Below are positions 1 through 8,660 of a stretch of DNA of 46,248 nt, piece after piece. Numbering within the stretch: the stretch's first letter is position 1; each line of letters starts with the position of its first letter. Both the position numbers and the translations under genes were made by a program. The DNA comes from an uncultured Bacilli bacterium. Its GTDB lineage: Bacteria; Bacillota_I; Bacilli_A; RF39; UBA660. The stretch lies in assembly GCA_934095845.1 (NCBI GenBank), contig CAKOKS010000008.1, positions 1-46,248 on the forward strand. The letters run 5' to 3'. Below the pieces are notes generated by a model. That model did no database searches, had not been told where the DNA came from, and was given only the letters and a program-made list of their open reading frames with translations.

Positions 1-30
1 TACATCTCAATTATATAACATTTCTTTTTA

Positions 31-97
31 AATAAAAAGACTATTAACAAAATTTATTTTGTCAACAGTCTGAAACTGACATTTTTGATGTCAGTTT
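31..97 (-). terminator. tandem terminator hairpins of the sipW operon
   Basis: Two inverted repeats lie directly downstream of the minus-strand gene ending at 104. The first (73-82 with 88-97) is a perfect 10-bp stem. The second (39-53 with 56-70) is a 15-bp stem with two mismatches or wobbles and, read on the minus strand, is followed by a run of T (38-31). The second has the form of a rho-independent terminator; the first could act on either strand. Confidence 0.7.
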
Positions 98-103
98 TTA
101 TTT

Positions 104-586
104 CTATTTTACTTCAAAAGATATTTCAAGAGTGTCATCATCACTTACATCTGTATTTTTATCTAATAAAACCTTAGTTTCTAGATTTATCGAATCATAT
201 GCATCTATTGTTAAATCATCTAATTTGAATAATGTTTTATCTTTTTCTTCTTGTTTTAATTCTTCTTTTAATTCATATTCTTTATTATTAATTATTATTG
301 ATATATTATCACCTTTAATTGTTGATGACTTATCAATTACAAAATATAAAGTTTTTGTTTCATTATTATCAGTATAATTTTTTATATATAAATTATCAAA
401 TTCATATTCATCATCTGAAAATGCTACAGTTCCATCATAATCAACATAAACAGGAATATCTTTATATTCATTTATTATAGCAATATTTTTAGATGCAAAT
501 GAATTTTCCCATAATGGAATCGACAAAACAACTACTGCTATAGTAATAAATATCCCTATAACACTTTTTAAAACTTCCTTAACCAT
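104..586 (-). CDS. membrane-anchored extracellular protein of the sipW/tasA-like operon
   Basis: This 160-residue protein has one N-terminal hydrophobic segment (about residues 7-27), which would act as an uncleaved signal anchor, followed by an acidic, beta-rich external domain with no recognised motif. It is the last gene of a three-gene operon behind the TasA-like protein and the SipW-type signal peptidase, with a clear AGAGG ribosome site upstream of the ATG. By position it may help assemble or anchor the TasA-like protein, as TapA does in Bacillus, but I see no sequence resemblance to TapA. A hairpin overlapping the end of sipW may reduce its expression. Function unknown. Confidence 0.7.
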   Translation of the reverse strand: MVKEVLKSVIGIFITIAVVVLSIPLWENSFASKNIAIINEYKDIPVYVDYDGTVAFSDDEYEFDNLYIKNYTDNNETKTLYFVIDKSSTIKGDNISIIINNKEYELKEELKQEEKDKTLFKLDDLTIDAYDSINLETKVLLDKNTDVSDDDTLEISFEVK

Positions 587-615
587 ATTACCCCTCTTTT
601 ATTGAGGCATATTTT

Positions 616-663
616 AACAAAAAAAAGCAAATTAGTCAAATTACTTCAACCATTTGCTTTTTT
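616..663 (-). terminator. possible internal terminator/attenuator after sipW
   Basis: On the minus strand a stem (AAAGCAAAT pairing with ATTTGCTTT) brackets the sipW stop codon and is followed by a T-run before the next gene. The loop is long (about 19 nt, with a short inner stem), so it may only partly terminate and set the ratio of the last operon gene. Confidence 0.45.
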
Positions 664-1315
664 CTAAAAGTGCTCTTACCTTTTTATTATGTTCTATTTC
701 ATCTAATTCATTTGAATTCTTATATTCAGGCAGTTTCTCTATTTTCTTTTTAATTTTGAAAACATTAGTTAATCTTTTTATATCAGATAGTATAAAACAT
801 AATGCAGGTAAAAGAATAATTAATAACCATCCTAATTTACTTGAAAGGAAGAATTGAATTTTGCCTAATCCATTAAATTTATATATTACTTTACCTACGA
901 TATTTTCTCTTGTAATTGAACCTACATCAACACAGTCATTGTTATCACCTTTTGTAATATAATAGATTTTGCCATCAGACTTTTTTATATCATATATTCT
1001 ATGAGTAATAGTGTAACCATCTGTATTTAGTGTTGATGAGTAAAAAGTTACTACATCTCCTATTTTTAACTCTTCAGTTTTGCTTACTTTTTTATCTATT
1101 ATTACGTCATAAACTTTTATGTATGGTTCCATACTTGGACTTACAATTGTATATAAACTAATATTAGGATTCTCTCCTTTTCTTTTAGCAATTGTACTTG
1201 AAACCATATAATAAATTAAAAATGCAGTTACCAAAAAAAGAAGACATAGAAATACATATGCCAACGTTTTAAATATTACTTTAATAACCCCTGATAATGA
1301 CGTTGATTTTTCCAT
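641..1315 (-). CDS. sipW: signal peptidase I, SipW (ER/archaeal) type
   Basis: A 224-residue membrane signal peptidase of MEROPS family S26B. There is an N-terminal membrane segment (about 12-38), the catalytic serine motif SPSMEP (Ser61), the GDVV strand (about 86-89), the THR motif (His105) that replaces the lysine of ordinary bacterial SPase I, and GDNND (124-127) with the acidic residue. A second membrane segment sits near 155-175 before a charged cytoplasmic tail. SipW enzymes process TasA/camelysin-type exported proteins, and such a substrate is encoded 25 bp upstream at 1341-1904. The start follows an AGGAAG ribosome site. Confidence 0.92.
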   Translation of the reverse strand: MEKSTSLSGVIKVIFKTLAYVFLCLLFLVTAFLIYYMVSSTIAKRKGENPNISLYTIVSPSMEPYIKVYDVIIDKKVSKTEELKIGDVVTFYSSTLNTDGYTITHRIYDIKKSDGKIYYITKGDNNDCVDVGSITRENIVGKVIYKFNGLGKIQFFLSSKLGWLLIILLPALCFILSDIKRLTNVFKIKKKIEKLPEYKNSNELDEIEHNKKVRALLEKSKWLK

Positions 1316-1340
1316 TTTATTCTTCCTTTTTTTATTCTTT

Positions 1341-1904
1341 TTAATTCTTTGTTTGTGTTACACTTAAATGAGCTTCAAAACTCTTATTTGCTAAGTCTCC
1401 AGTTGATGTTATTATTGTTAAAACATATTTATGAACTGCTCCATTTAAAACAGGTCCAGCAAACACTCCCTTACCTAAGGCAATAGTGTTTGTTCCAGCA
1501 GGTATATCAATTGGTTCACTAGTACTTGTAAAAGTTGTTCCATTATCGCTTACATTTGTACTAGTAATTGTATATTTAAGTTCTCCATCTCCGAATGAAT
1601 TATTTGTTACAACTAATGACGCATCATAGTTTAAATTGTTTGATCCTGTTACTACACCAGTAATATCGAAAGTTTTACTTGATAATGTATCTAAAGGATT
1701 AGCAACTGGACTTTGAATATTGATTTTACTATCTCCATCATATTCTACTGATAATGTTCCACTTGTAACTTCAATTGGTGTTTCACTTTGATTACCATTC
1801 ATAGTTGCACTAAAATATGCAAAAGTTGCTCCAATTACTGCTACCAATAAAGTTGCAACAGCAATTATAGTTAGTAAAATCATATTTCCTTTTCCATTGT
1901 TCAT
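1341..1904 (-). CDS. TasA/camelysin-like SipW-dependent exported protein
   Basis: A 187-residue exported protein. The N-terminus is a typical SipW-type signal: a short basic stretch, a hydrophobic core (about 8-28) and the ATFAYFSA motif, with cleavage probably near residue 33. The mature part is Thr/Ser/Asn-rich and beta-strand-like, as in TasA and camelysin. In Bacillus such proteins form extracellular fibres or surface proteases after SipW cleavage; fibre formation here is inference. It is the first gene of the operon, with a good promoter (1939-1967) and an AAAGGAGA ribosome site 8 nt before the ATG. Confidence 0.82.
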   Translation of the reverse strand: MNNGKGNMILLTIIAVATLLVAVIGATFAYFSATMNGNQSETPIEVTSGTLSVEYDGDSKINIQSPVANPLDTLSSKTFDITGVVTGSNNLNYDASLVVTNNSFGDGELKYTITSTNVSDNGTTFTSTSEPIDIPAGTNTIALGKGVFAGPVLNGAVHKYVLTIITSTGDLANKSFEAHLSVTQTKN

Positions 1905-1938
1905 ATTATCAAGTCTCCTTTAACTATCTTATAAATAA

Positions 1939-1967
1939 ATTCTACCATTTTTATAACCCTTATGCAA
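1939..1967 (-). promoter_or_regulatory. sigma-A type promoter of the tasA-like/sipW operon
   Basis: On the minus strand TTGCAT (1967-1962) is followed after 17 bp by TAGAAT (1944-1939), about 35 bp upstream of the first ATG. The spacing is ideal and each box is one mismatch from consensus. Confidence 0.65.
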
Positions 1968-1984
1968 TAATATTTAAAAAAAAC

Positions 1985-2012
1985 CATTAAAAAAGCTACA
2001 AAAATGTAGCTT
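1985..2012 (-). terminator. terminator of the two-component operon
   Basis: An 8-bp perfect stem, AAGCTACA with TGTAGCTT (1993-2000 / 2005-2012), has a 4-nt loop and is followed on the minus strand by six T. It lies about 100 bp after the histidine kinase stop. Confidence 0.85.
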
Positions 2013-2112
2013 AATAAGGGAAGTTGTGAGTTTGAGTTTATATGATATCTTATATTATTTTTCCTTCCCAATATAAATATTACTAAAGTTATATGAAATA
2101 ATTATGAATTTT

Positions 2113-3468
2113 TTACTTTTTTATTTTGAAATAAAAAGTAGTATGATCATCTATTACAGAATCAATTCCATATTCATATCCATGTTTATCTAAAATCTCT
2201 TTAACTATGGAAAGTCCTAAACCTGTACCAACTATATTTCGTTTATGATTTTTTTCTTTTTTATAATATCTTGTCCATACAAGAGACTTTTCACTTTCTT
2301 CTATACCATGTCCAGTATTTGTTATACTTACTAAATATCCATCTTTTTTCTTTTTAACTTCTATTTTAACAAACTTGTCATCACCAGTATGTTCAATCGC
2401 ATTATTTATTAAATTATAAATTACTTGTTCTATTTTTAATTTATCAGCACTTATAATAGCTGATTTAGGTAAATTGGTAACAATGTTATATTTGTCATCT
2501 TTTACATAAATATCATATCTTTTTAATATAGAATTAATGTTTTCAATGAGATCATATTTTTCAATATTTAAATTGTCTTTATCATTTTCTATTTTTGATA
2601 GGTCTAAAATATCGTTTACAAGTAAATTTAATCTTTCACTTTCACTTATTATAACATCAATATCTTTATTTTTATCATCAGTGGTTTTATAATTGAAATC
2701 TTTTAATTTTTCAGCATATGCACGAATCATTGTTAATGGAGTCTTTAAATCATGAGAAACATTTGCAAGTAGGTTTTGCCTTAACTTTTCCGTTTTATTC
2801 ATTTCAGATGAAGCTACAGTTAAAACATCACATAATTCATCTAATTCATCAATATTTGTTTTATCAAAGTTAACATCTTTTTTCCCTAAATCCTTTGATT
2901 TTTCAATAATACCTAGTAATGGTTTATTTAACATATTTGAAATAATTACTGACATTACTGCAGCAAGTAAAATAAGAATAAATACTATGTAAATTAATTG
3001 ATTTTTTAATAAAGTGGTTGTGGCATTAATATCTTCTAGAGTGGTATTTAAGAAAATATATTTATTATCTATTGTTATTGCATAAAGAATACTCTTTTTA
3101 TGAGTTATTGGGGAATATAGTTTGATGTATGTTTTTTTCTTTAATATTAAATCTGATTGATATTTTTGAATTTTGGTATTTTTGCTTCCTAGAAAACAAC
3201 CTGGATTTTTAATATTATAATTTACCGTTTCATTTTCGGATATAATTTGAATACACATATTGTTTTGATATGCATAATTTTCTATTGATACAAAGTCACT
3301 TGGGTTTGTTTTAATTTGACTAGCAACATTTTCAATGTTTTCTATTTGATATTTTTCATAAAAAACACCTAAAAATTGGACTTGTACTATCCAAAGTAGT
3401 AAAAGTGTAATAATTGAAAAAATAAGTAAATAGACAAATGTCTTGAATTTTATACTATTTTTGCTCAT
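2113..3468 (-). CDS. sensor histidine kinase (two membrane segments)
   Basis: A 451-residue inner-membrane sensor kinase. Membrane segments at about 10-30 and 156-178 enclose an external sensor domain of about 125 residues with no recognised fold. A linker/HAMP-like region (about 180-225) leads to the dimerisation domain with the phospho-accepting His239 (VSHDLKTPL). The ATPase domain shows the N box (NLINNAIEHT), G1 (GHGIEE) and G2 (GTGLGLSIVKEIL) motifs. The gene overlaps its response regulator by 14 bp, so the two are translationally coupled. The architecture resembles PhoR/BaeS-type kinases; the signal cannot be told from sequence. Confidence 0.93.
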   Translation of the reverse strand: MSKNSIKFKTFVYLLIFSIITLLLLWIVQVQFLGVFYEKYQIENIENVASQIKTNPSDFVSIENYAYQNNMCIQIISENETVNYNIKNPGCFLGSKNTKIQKYQSDLILKKKTYIKLYSPITHKKSILYAITIDNKYIFLNTTLEDINATTTLLKNQLIYIVFILILLAAVMSVIISNMLNKPLLGIIEKSKDLGKKDVNFDKTNIDELDELCDVLTVASSEMNKTEKLRQNLLANVSHDLKTPLTMIRAYAEKLKDFNYKTTDDKNKDIDVIISESERLNLLVNDILDLSKIENDKDNLNIEKYDLIENINSILKRYDIYVKDDKYNIVTNLPKSAIISADKLKIEQVIYNLINNAIEHTGDDKFVKIEVKKKKDGYLVSITNTGHGIEESEKSLVWTRYYKKEKNHKRNIVGTGLGLSIVKEILDKHGYEYGIDSVIDDHTTFYFKIKK

Positions 3469-4117
3469 CTACTAATTTATATCCTACGTTTCTAATTGTT
3501 TTTATTAAATTTCTATATTGACCCATTTTACTTCTTAATAATTTAATATGTGCATCAATAGTTCTATCATCTGCTTCATAATCATAGCCCATGATATTTT
3601 CTATTATTTTTTCTCTACTTAAAGCAATACCTTTATTTTCTATAAAATATTTAAGTAGTTCATATTGAGTATGTGTCATTTGTACATTTTCTCCATCAAT
3701 GCTTACTTCATGAGATAAATTATCGATGACTATTCCTTTATAAGAAATAATATCATCACTTTGATATCTTTTTGTAATTGCTTTTATTCTGCAAATAAGT
3801 TCTTTTGGAGAAAATGGCTTTGTGACATAATCATCTATGCCAGTTTCAAAGCCATTAATTTTATCTTCTTCTTCTCCTCTTGCAGATAACATCAAAATAG
3901 GAATATTCTTTTTACTTTTTATTATTTTAGATGCTTCAAAACCATCCATTATCGGCATCATTATATCCATTATTATTAAGTCATAATCATATTTTTCACA
4001 GTAATTAATAGCTTCTACTCCTGACTCTGCTAAATCACAGTTATAACCTTCTTGAACACAATAATCTTTGATTAAGTTTCTAATTAATTCTTCATCATCA
4101 ACAATTAAAATGCGCAT
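3455..4117 (-). CDS. OmpR/PhoB-family response regulator
   Basis: A two-domain DNA-binding regulator. The receiver domain (about 1-115) carries the acidic pair Asp7/Asp8, phospho-acceptor Asp51 and Lys100; the C-terminal winged helix (about 125-220) includes the usual TIDAHIKLLRSK and GVGYKL-like segments (here RNVGYKLV). I place the start at 4117 because MRILIVDDEE is the normal N-terminus and AGGTGG lies just upstream. An earlier in-frame ATG at 4135 would overlap a possible TATAAT box. It pairs with the kinase that follows with a 14-bp overlap. Confidence 0.93.
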   Translation of the reverse strand: MRILIVDDEELIRNLIKDYCVQEGYNCDLAESGVEAINYCEKYDYDLIIMDIMMPIMDGFEASKIIKSKKNIPILMLSARGEEEDKINGFETGIDDYVTKPFSPKELICRIKAITKRYQSDDIISYKGIVIDNLSHEVSIDGENVQMTHTQYELLKYFIENKGIALSREKIIENIMGYDYEADDRTIDAHIKLLRSKMGQYRNLIKTIRNVGYKLVDEQK

Positions 4118-4152
4118 TATACCACCTACCAACATTATAATATCTTACTTTT

Positions 4153-4185
4153 GTGAAAATAAAAAGAATAAAAAATTATTCTTTT
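4153..4185 (-). terminator. terminator overlapping the yebC stop codon
   Basis: A 10-bp stem (4162-4171 with 4176-4185) with a 4-nt loop, followed on the minus strand by TTTTATTTT. The 5' arm contains most of the yebC stop codon (4184-4186). Confidence 0.7.
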
Positions 4186-4897
4186 ATAAACTAACATTAT
4201 GATATACTTCTGTAACATCATCAATATCTTCTAATAAATTAAGTAATCGTTCAAACACTTCTAGATCTTCGCCTTCAAGTGTACATTTTTCTTTAGCATA
4301 CCATCCAATTTCATCTATTGTATATTCTACATTAGGTATCATTTTTTCTATTACATCTTTTACTTTAGATGCATCACTCGGTTTAGCAGTAATAATAATT
4401 TCTCCATTTTCGCTTTCCAAGTCAACTATTTCGATACCTGCATCTAGAATGTTCATCATGATTTCTTCTTCTTTATCAGATTTAAAACCAATTATTGCTA
4501 AATAATCATAATTATAGGAAACTGAGTTAGTAACTCCTAAACTTTTATGACATTTATTAAATGCTTCACGAACAAAAGATACAGTTCTATTAACATTATC
4601 AGTTAGACATTTTACAATTAAAGTTGATTGACCAGGTCCGAATCCTTCATAAGATAATTCTTGATAATCATCTCCATTTGCACCTTTTGCTTTATCTATT
4701 GCACGATTAATTATATCACTTGGAACTTGTTGTCTTTTTGCCTTTTCTACAACTCTTTTTAAAATTATATTTGTATCTACTTCTGGATTACCTTTTGCTG
4801 CTAAATAAATTTCTTTTGCAAATGTTGAATATAATTTTGCTTTTGCAGCTCCAGTTTTTTGGATGCTTGCTTTTCTTACTTCATAAGCTCTTCCCAT
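4184..4897 (-). CDS. yebC: YebC/PmpR family protein (YeeN-like)
   Basis: A 237-residue soluble protein of the YebC/PmpR/TACO1 family, which includes DNA-binding regulators and factors that help ribosomes through difficult stretches such as prolines. It starts MGRAYEVRKAS and has the conserved SKIY/FAKEIYLAAK-type helix region, the RAIDKAKG segment, YEGFGPG (about 79-85), NVNRT and the C-terminal YHNVSL. The short N-terminus and this ending fit the YeeN-like branch rather than the E. coli YebC branch. The length is normal. It is the last gene of an operon after argS and the patatin gene, which suits a translation-related role. Confidence 0.92.
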   Translation of the reverse strand: MGRAYEVRKASIQKTGAAKAKLYSTFAKEIYLAAKGNPEVDTNIILKRVVEKAKRQQVPSDIINRAIDKAKGANGDDYQELSYEGFGPGQSTLIVKCLTDNVNRTVSFVREAFNKCHKSLGVTNSVSYNYDYLAIIGFKSDKEEEIMMNILDAGIEIVDLESENGEIIITAKPSDASKVKDVIEKMIPNVEYTIDEIGWYAKEKCTLEGEDLEVFERLLNLLEDIDDVTEVYHNVSL

Positions 4898-4932
4898 GTT
4901 TTCGCCCTTCTTTCTAGATTATTATATATTTA

Positions 4933-5715
4933 TTATTTAATATTATCAATAACTTTTTTTGCATCTTGGTATCCAAGTTTTATATTTTCTTTTATAGTTT
5001 CATGATTAAAAAAAAGTGTTGATCCTGTAGTTTTACTTGGTTCTATTAAAATTACTTTGGTATTTTTATTTTTTACTTTTTTGATTATTCCAAATTTTTT
5101 TAAGCGTACACCTATAATATTATTTATGCCCATGTGTTCTAATAAAGTTAATGGTAATACATTTTTAAATGCTCCATCTAAATAAATGGAATTATCTATA
5201 TTTTTTTCAAGTTTAAAAACTGGCAGCGAAGATGATGCAATTAAATAATCAATTAGTTTTCCTTCTTCTATATCATCAATTGTTAGTTCACATGATTTCA
5301 TACCTTTTAATTTTGTCATTACTAAGCCAAATTTTACATCACTTTTTCTAATTTTTTCTTCATCAATATATTCATTTAGTATTTCCCTTAAATTATTAAA
5401 ACTGATTCCTTTGTTTTTAAATATTTCAACAATTGTTTTGACCTTTGCTATTTTGTTTTTATTCAATATTGCATTACAAGTAGTCGTATCTATGTCAAAA
5501 ATAGTTGAATCTATTTTATTCCATAATTCTTCTAATAAGTCTATTCCACCTTGACAAATGATAGCTGCATTTATTGCTCCAATTGATGTACCAACTATAG
5601 CATCAAATTTAAAACCGTTTTCAACTAGCGCCTTATAAGCTCCAATTTGATAAGCTCCTCTTGCTCCGCCACCTTCTAGAGCAAGACCATATCTACATTC
5701 TTTCAACTGTTTCAA
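4933..5715 (-). CDS. patatin-like phospholipase (RssA-type)
   Basis: A 260-residue patatin-fold serine hydrolase. It has the oxyanion glycine loop GGGARGAYQ (about 15-23), the nucleophile elbow GTSIG (Ser about 44) and the DGA motif (YLDGAF, about residue 175) supplying the catalytic Asp of the Ser-Asp dyad. It is likely a cytoplasmic or membrane-associated lipid acyl hydrolase. The start is uncertain: the reading frame begins with TTG codons inside the 3' end of argS, overlapping by 23 bp, so translation is probably coupled to argS. No signal peptide. Confidence 0.88.
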   Translation of the reverse strand: MKQLKECRYGLALEGGGARGAYQIGAYKALVENGFKFDAIVGTSIGAINAAIICQGGIDLLEELWNKIDSTIFDIDTTTCNAILNKNKIAKVKTIVEIFKNKGISFNNLREILNEYIDEEKIRKSDVKFGLVMTKLKGMKSCELTIDDIEEGKLIDYLIASSSLPVFKLEKNIDNSIYLDGAFKNVLPLTLLEHMGINNIIGVRLKKFGIIKKVKNKNTKVILIEPSKTTGSTLFFNHETIKENIKLGYQDAKKVIDNIK

Positions 5716-7426
5716 TTCCTAATACATTTAGTAATTTTGATAATACATTATATGTTAATTTTGATATAGCAATGAATGTATTTTTATCATTTTCATTCTC
5801 ACAATTGACAATATTATTATTCGCATAAAATTTATTATATAAACTAGATAAATCATAAATAAACTCACATATATAATTTAATGATACATCTTTATATGCT
5901 GATGTTAATGTTTTAGATAATTCTGTTAATTTTACTAATATTTCTTTTACATCGTCATTTGGAATTCCATTAATTTTAGCTGATTCTGTACTTACTTTTA
6001 ATAAAAGGGATTTTAGTCTAGTAGTTGTGTACACTGCATATATTCCCGTTTTTCCTTCAAAAGAAGTAAACTTTTCAACATCAAAAATATAGTCTGTTTT
6101 TCTGTAAGGTAAAAGATCTGAATATTTAAGCGTTGCAACAGTTAATTTATCTGCTACTTCTTTTCTTTCTTCACCAGTAATTGTTTCTTTTATTTTGGGT
6201 TCAATATTATCATAAACTAATTTTATTAAACCTTTTAAAGTCATTACTCCACCTTCACGTGTTTTAAATGGTTTACCATCTGGTCCATTTATAGTTCCAA
6301 AACCGAAAAAATTTAATGAACAAGTTTCTTTAACTAATCCCGATTTATAAGCTCCTCTAAAAGTTTGCTCAAAATGCAGACTTTGTCTTTCATCAGTAAA
6401 GTACCATATCTCATCTGGGTCATAATCTTTTACTCTTTGTAAAATTGTTGCAAGTTCTGTAGTATCATATAAAATTGCTCCATCTGATTTAACTAACATT
6501 AGAGGCGGAATTTCTTTTTTATCATTTTCAGTTTTAACATTCATGATTAATGCACCATCTGATTTTTCTAAAACATTTTTACTTTTTAAAAACTCTAGAA
6601 CATCTGGAACATAAAGGTCAGCATCACTTTCTCCATATAATAAATCAAAATGACAATTTAAGTAATCATAAACTTTTTTACAGTCTTCTTCTGAAACTTT
6701 AACAATTTGCTTCCATAAATCATAAATTCCTTTTTCTCTTTTTTGAAGTCTTTCAGTCATTTTTTTTGCTTCTATAGCAAATGTTTCATCTTCTTTTTTT
6801 CTTGAGGATGCAAATGGATAAATTCTTCCTAAATCTTCATTAGTAACTGGTGAGCTACTTGGATATTCTCCTTCATAATCTTTATTAAAATATACTAAAT
6901 TTGGTTGTTCTTCTTCAATTTGTTTTATTACTAATCCTAAAGGTGTTCCCCAGTCTCCCCAGTGAACATCACTTATTGTTTCATCACCAAATAAATTAAG
7001 AAGTCTTCTCATAGCTTCCCCAATATTACATCTTAAATGACCAACATGTAAAGTTTTAGCAACATTTGCTCCACCATAATCTAATATAATTTTTCTTTTC
7101 TTTTGGCTTTTATCAATATATTCTTCAAAATCATCCAAACATTTATTTGAATATTCAACTAGTTTTTCATCACTAAAACTTAAGTTTATAAAACCTGGGC
7201 CTTGAATATTTACATTAGTAAAACGTTCATCAAGCGCAGAAATTATTTCTTCAGCAACTTCTCTTGGCGATATACCCTTTTGCTTTGCAAGTGGCATAGC
7301 AACATTTATTTGATATTGACCATATTCTTTCATTTTTGATTTTTCTAATTTTACTTCATTTATATCATAACCTAATGATTTTATAACATAAGTTAAATAG
7401 TTTTCTGTTTCATTGACTAAACTCAT
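5693..7426 (-). CDS. argS: arginyl-tRNA synthetase
   Basis: A 577-residue class I synthetase charging tRNA-Arg. It has the N-terminal Add-1 domain (about 1-85), the HIGH-type motif HVGH (127-130), the Rossmann catalytic core, a KMSKS-equivalent loop (KPFKTREGG) and the helical DALR anticodon-binding domain at the C-terminus ending ETVERM. The length is normal. No T-box leader is visible: only about 70 bp separate it from the terminator of the upstream gene. The downstream patatin gene overlaps its end. Confidence 0.97.
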   Translation of the reverse strand: MSLVNETENYLTYVIKSLGYDINEVKLEKSKMKEYGQYQINVAMPLAKQKGISPREVAEEIISALDERFTNVNIQGPGFINLSFSDEKLVEYSNKCLDDFEEYIDKSQKKRKIILDYGGANVAKTLHVGHLRCNIGEAMRRLLNLFGDETISDVHWGDWGTPLGLVIKQIEEEQPNLVYFNKDYEGEYPSSSPVTNEDLGRIYPFASSRKKEDETFAIEAKKMTERLQKREKGIYDLWKQIVKVSEEDCKKVYDYLNCHFDLLYGESDADLYVPDVLEFLKSKNVLEKSDGALIMNVKTENDKKEIPPLMLVKSDGAILYDTTELATILQRVKDYDPDEIWYFTDERQSLHFEQTFRGAYKSGLVKETCSLNFFGFGTINGPDGKPFKTREGGVMTLKGLIKLVYDNIEPKIKETITGEERKEVADKLTVATLKYSDLLPYRKTDYIFDVEKFTSFEGKTGIYAVYTTTRLKSLLLKVSTESAKINGIPNDDVKEILVKLTELSKTLTSAYKDVSLNYICEFIYDLSSLYNKFYANNNIVNCENENDKNTFIAISKLTYNVLSKLLNVLGIETVERM

Positions 7427-7473
7427 GGTATCAATCCCTTCAATAATTTATATTTTATCACAAAAAATATAAT

Positions 7474-7501
7474 ATTAAAAAAAAAGTCACTAAAAGTGGC
7501 T
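7474..7501 (-). terminator. terminator of the AssT-N-like protein gene
   Basis: A 7-bp stem with one mismatch (AGCCACT with AGTGACT) and a very short loop, followed on the minus strand by nine or more T. The 5' arm overlaps the stop codon at 7500. Confidence 0.65.
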
Positions 7502-8606
7502 AATTTTTAATTGTTGTTATCAAGGAATAATACTCATTTCCTATTTTTACATATATAGATGTATCAGTGTTCATATCTATTTTGATGTAATCTTTATCAG
7601 TTATATTATATTCATAGGTATAATACGAATCTTTCTTTATTAATAAAATACTATCTATAGGTTTATCAAAGTTAAATGTTAGATAGTCACCGTTTTGAGA
7701 AATATCATAACTTCCATCATACATTTTAGCATTAACTATTTTATTTTGTATTTCAGAAGTCTTTAATCTTTCAACACTGCTATAGCCTTCATTGTCAACA
7801 ATTTCTGGAAAATTGTAGTTGTCTATAAAATCACTGTATTTAATTGTTTTACTAAAATCATTATTCATATCACTTATGTCTGTTGATATTGAGAATATTC
7901 TTCCTAAATAATCAATTTCAAGATTAATTGGTCTTAAGTCTTTTTTAGAATTATAAGCTATATTGAAATGGTTATCATCATATTTAATTCCCGAGACATA
8001 ACCAAATTTTAAATAAAACATAAGGTTAGAATCCTTATCAAAGGCTCTTATTGTATTATCTTTATTGTTCGAATTAGAAAATATATAAAGTCTTTCATTC
8101 TCGTTGATAGAATTAAGGTTGCTTGAATCAATACTATTATCGTAAGAGTTAGTTTTTATATTTATTGTTTTTTCTTTATCTTTTGTTTTTAACTTTACAT
8201 AATTATTTGCATTTGCATAAAGTCCATAAATTGGAATAATATGTTTTTTAGAACTTTTAACTGTACTTATATACATATCATTTATAAATATTTGTACTTC
8301 AGTATCTTCTTCTGTATCAAATATAATTAATGCAGATAATGGACTTATTTTATATGGATTTATTAAAACGCATGGTTTTTCTAAAGTATATGAATAATTT
8401 AATTTTTCTTCAATCATATTATCAGTTTCAAGTTGATAATTAAGTTGCTCTTCAAGTTCATTTTGTATTAATTTATTATAATCACCAAAATAATCGCTAT
8501 CAGTTGAAGTTATGGATAGAAGATATAATGATACAAGAGACATTATAATAGCAAATATTATAAAAACTGAAATAATAGTTGTTGGTTTTATTTTCTTTTT
8601 TTTCAT
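7500..8606 (-). CDS. membrane-anchored protein with an arylsulfotransferase N-terminal-like domain
   Basis: A 368-residue protein with a short basic N-terminus and one membrane segment (about 12-32), so the rest is outside. Residues about 70-150 read like the N-terminal beta domain of AssT-type arylsulfate sulfotransferases: NPYKISPLSALIIFDT, then a strand with EVQIFIND, then HIIPIYGLYANANNYVKL. The long beta-propeller with the catalytic histidine that normally follows is missing; instead about 200 residues of Asn/Asp/Tyr-rich sequence follow, with a segment DYLGRIFSI. I infer a non-catalytic surface or adhesion module. The gene stands alone between pflA and argS. Confidence 0.7.
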   Translation of the reverse strand: MKKKKIKPTTIISVFIIFAIIMSLVSLYLLSITSTDSDYFGDYNKLIQNELEEQLNYQLETDNMIEEKLNYSYTLEKPCVLINPYKISPLSALIIFDTEEDTEVQIFINDMYISTVKSSKKHIIPIYGLYANANNYVKLKTKDKEKTINIKTNSYDNSIDSSNLNSINENERLYIFSNSNNKDNTIRAFDKDSNLMFYLKFGYVSGIKYDDNHFNIAYNSKKDLRPINLEIDYLGRIFSISTDISDMNNDFSKTIKYSDFIDNYNFPEIVDNEGYSSVERLKTSEIQNKIVNAKMYDGSYDISQNGDYLTFNFDKPIDSILLIKKDSYYTYEYNITDKDYIKIDMNTDTSIYVKIGNEYYSLITTIKN

Positions 8607-8660
8607 AATAAGCCTCCTAGTTTAACTAAAGTATACATTATCAAGACTTAAAAGTAAACT

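Noticed and set aside
132..4917. Plus-strand open frames inside minus-strand genes (for example 132-377, 654-857, 4720-4917)
   Set aside because: They lie wholly within well-supported genes, lack ribosome sites and give low-complexity Leu/Phe/Ser-rich peptides.
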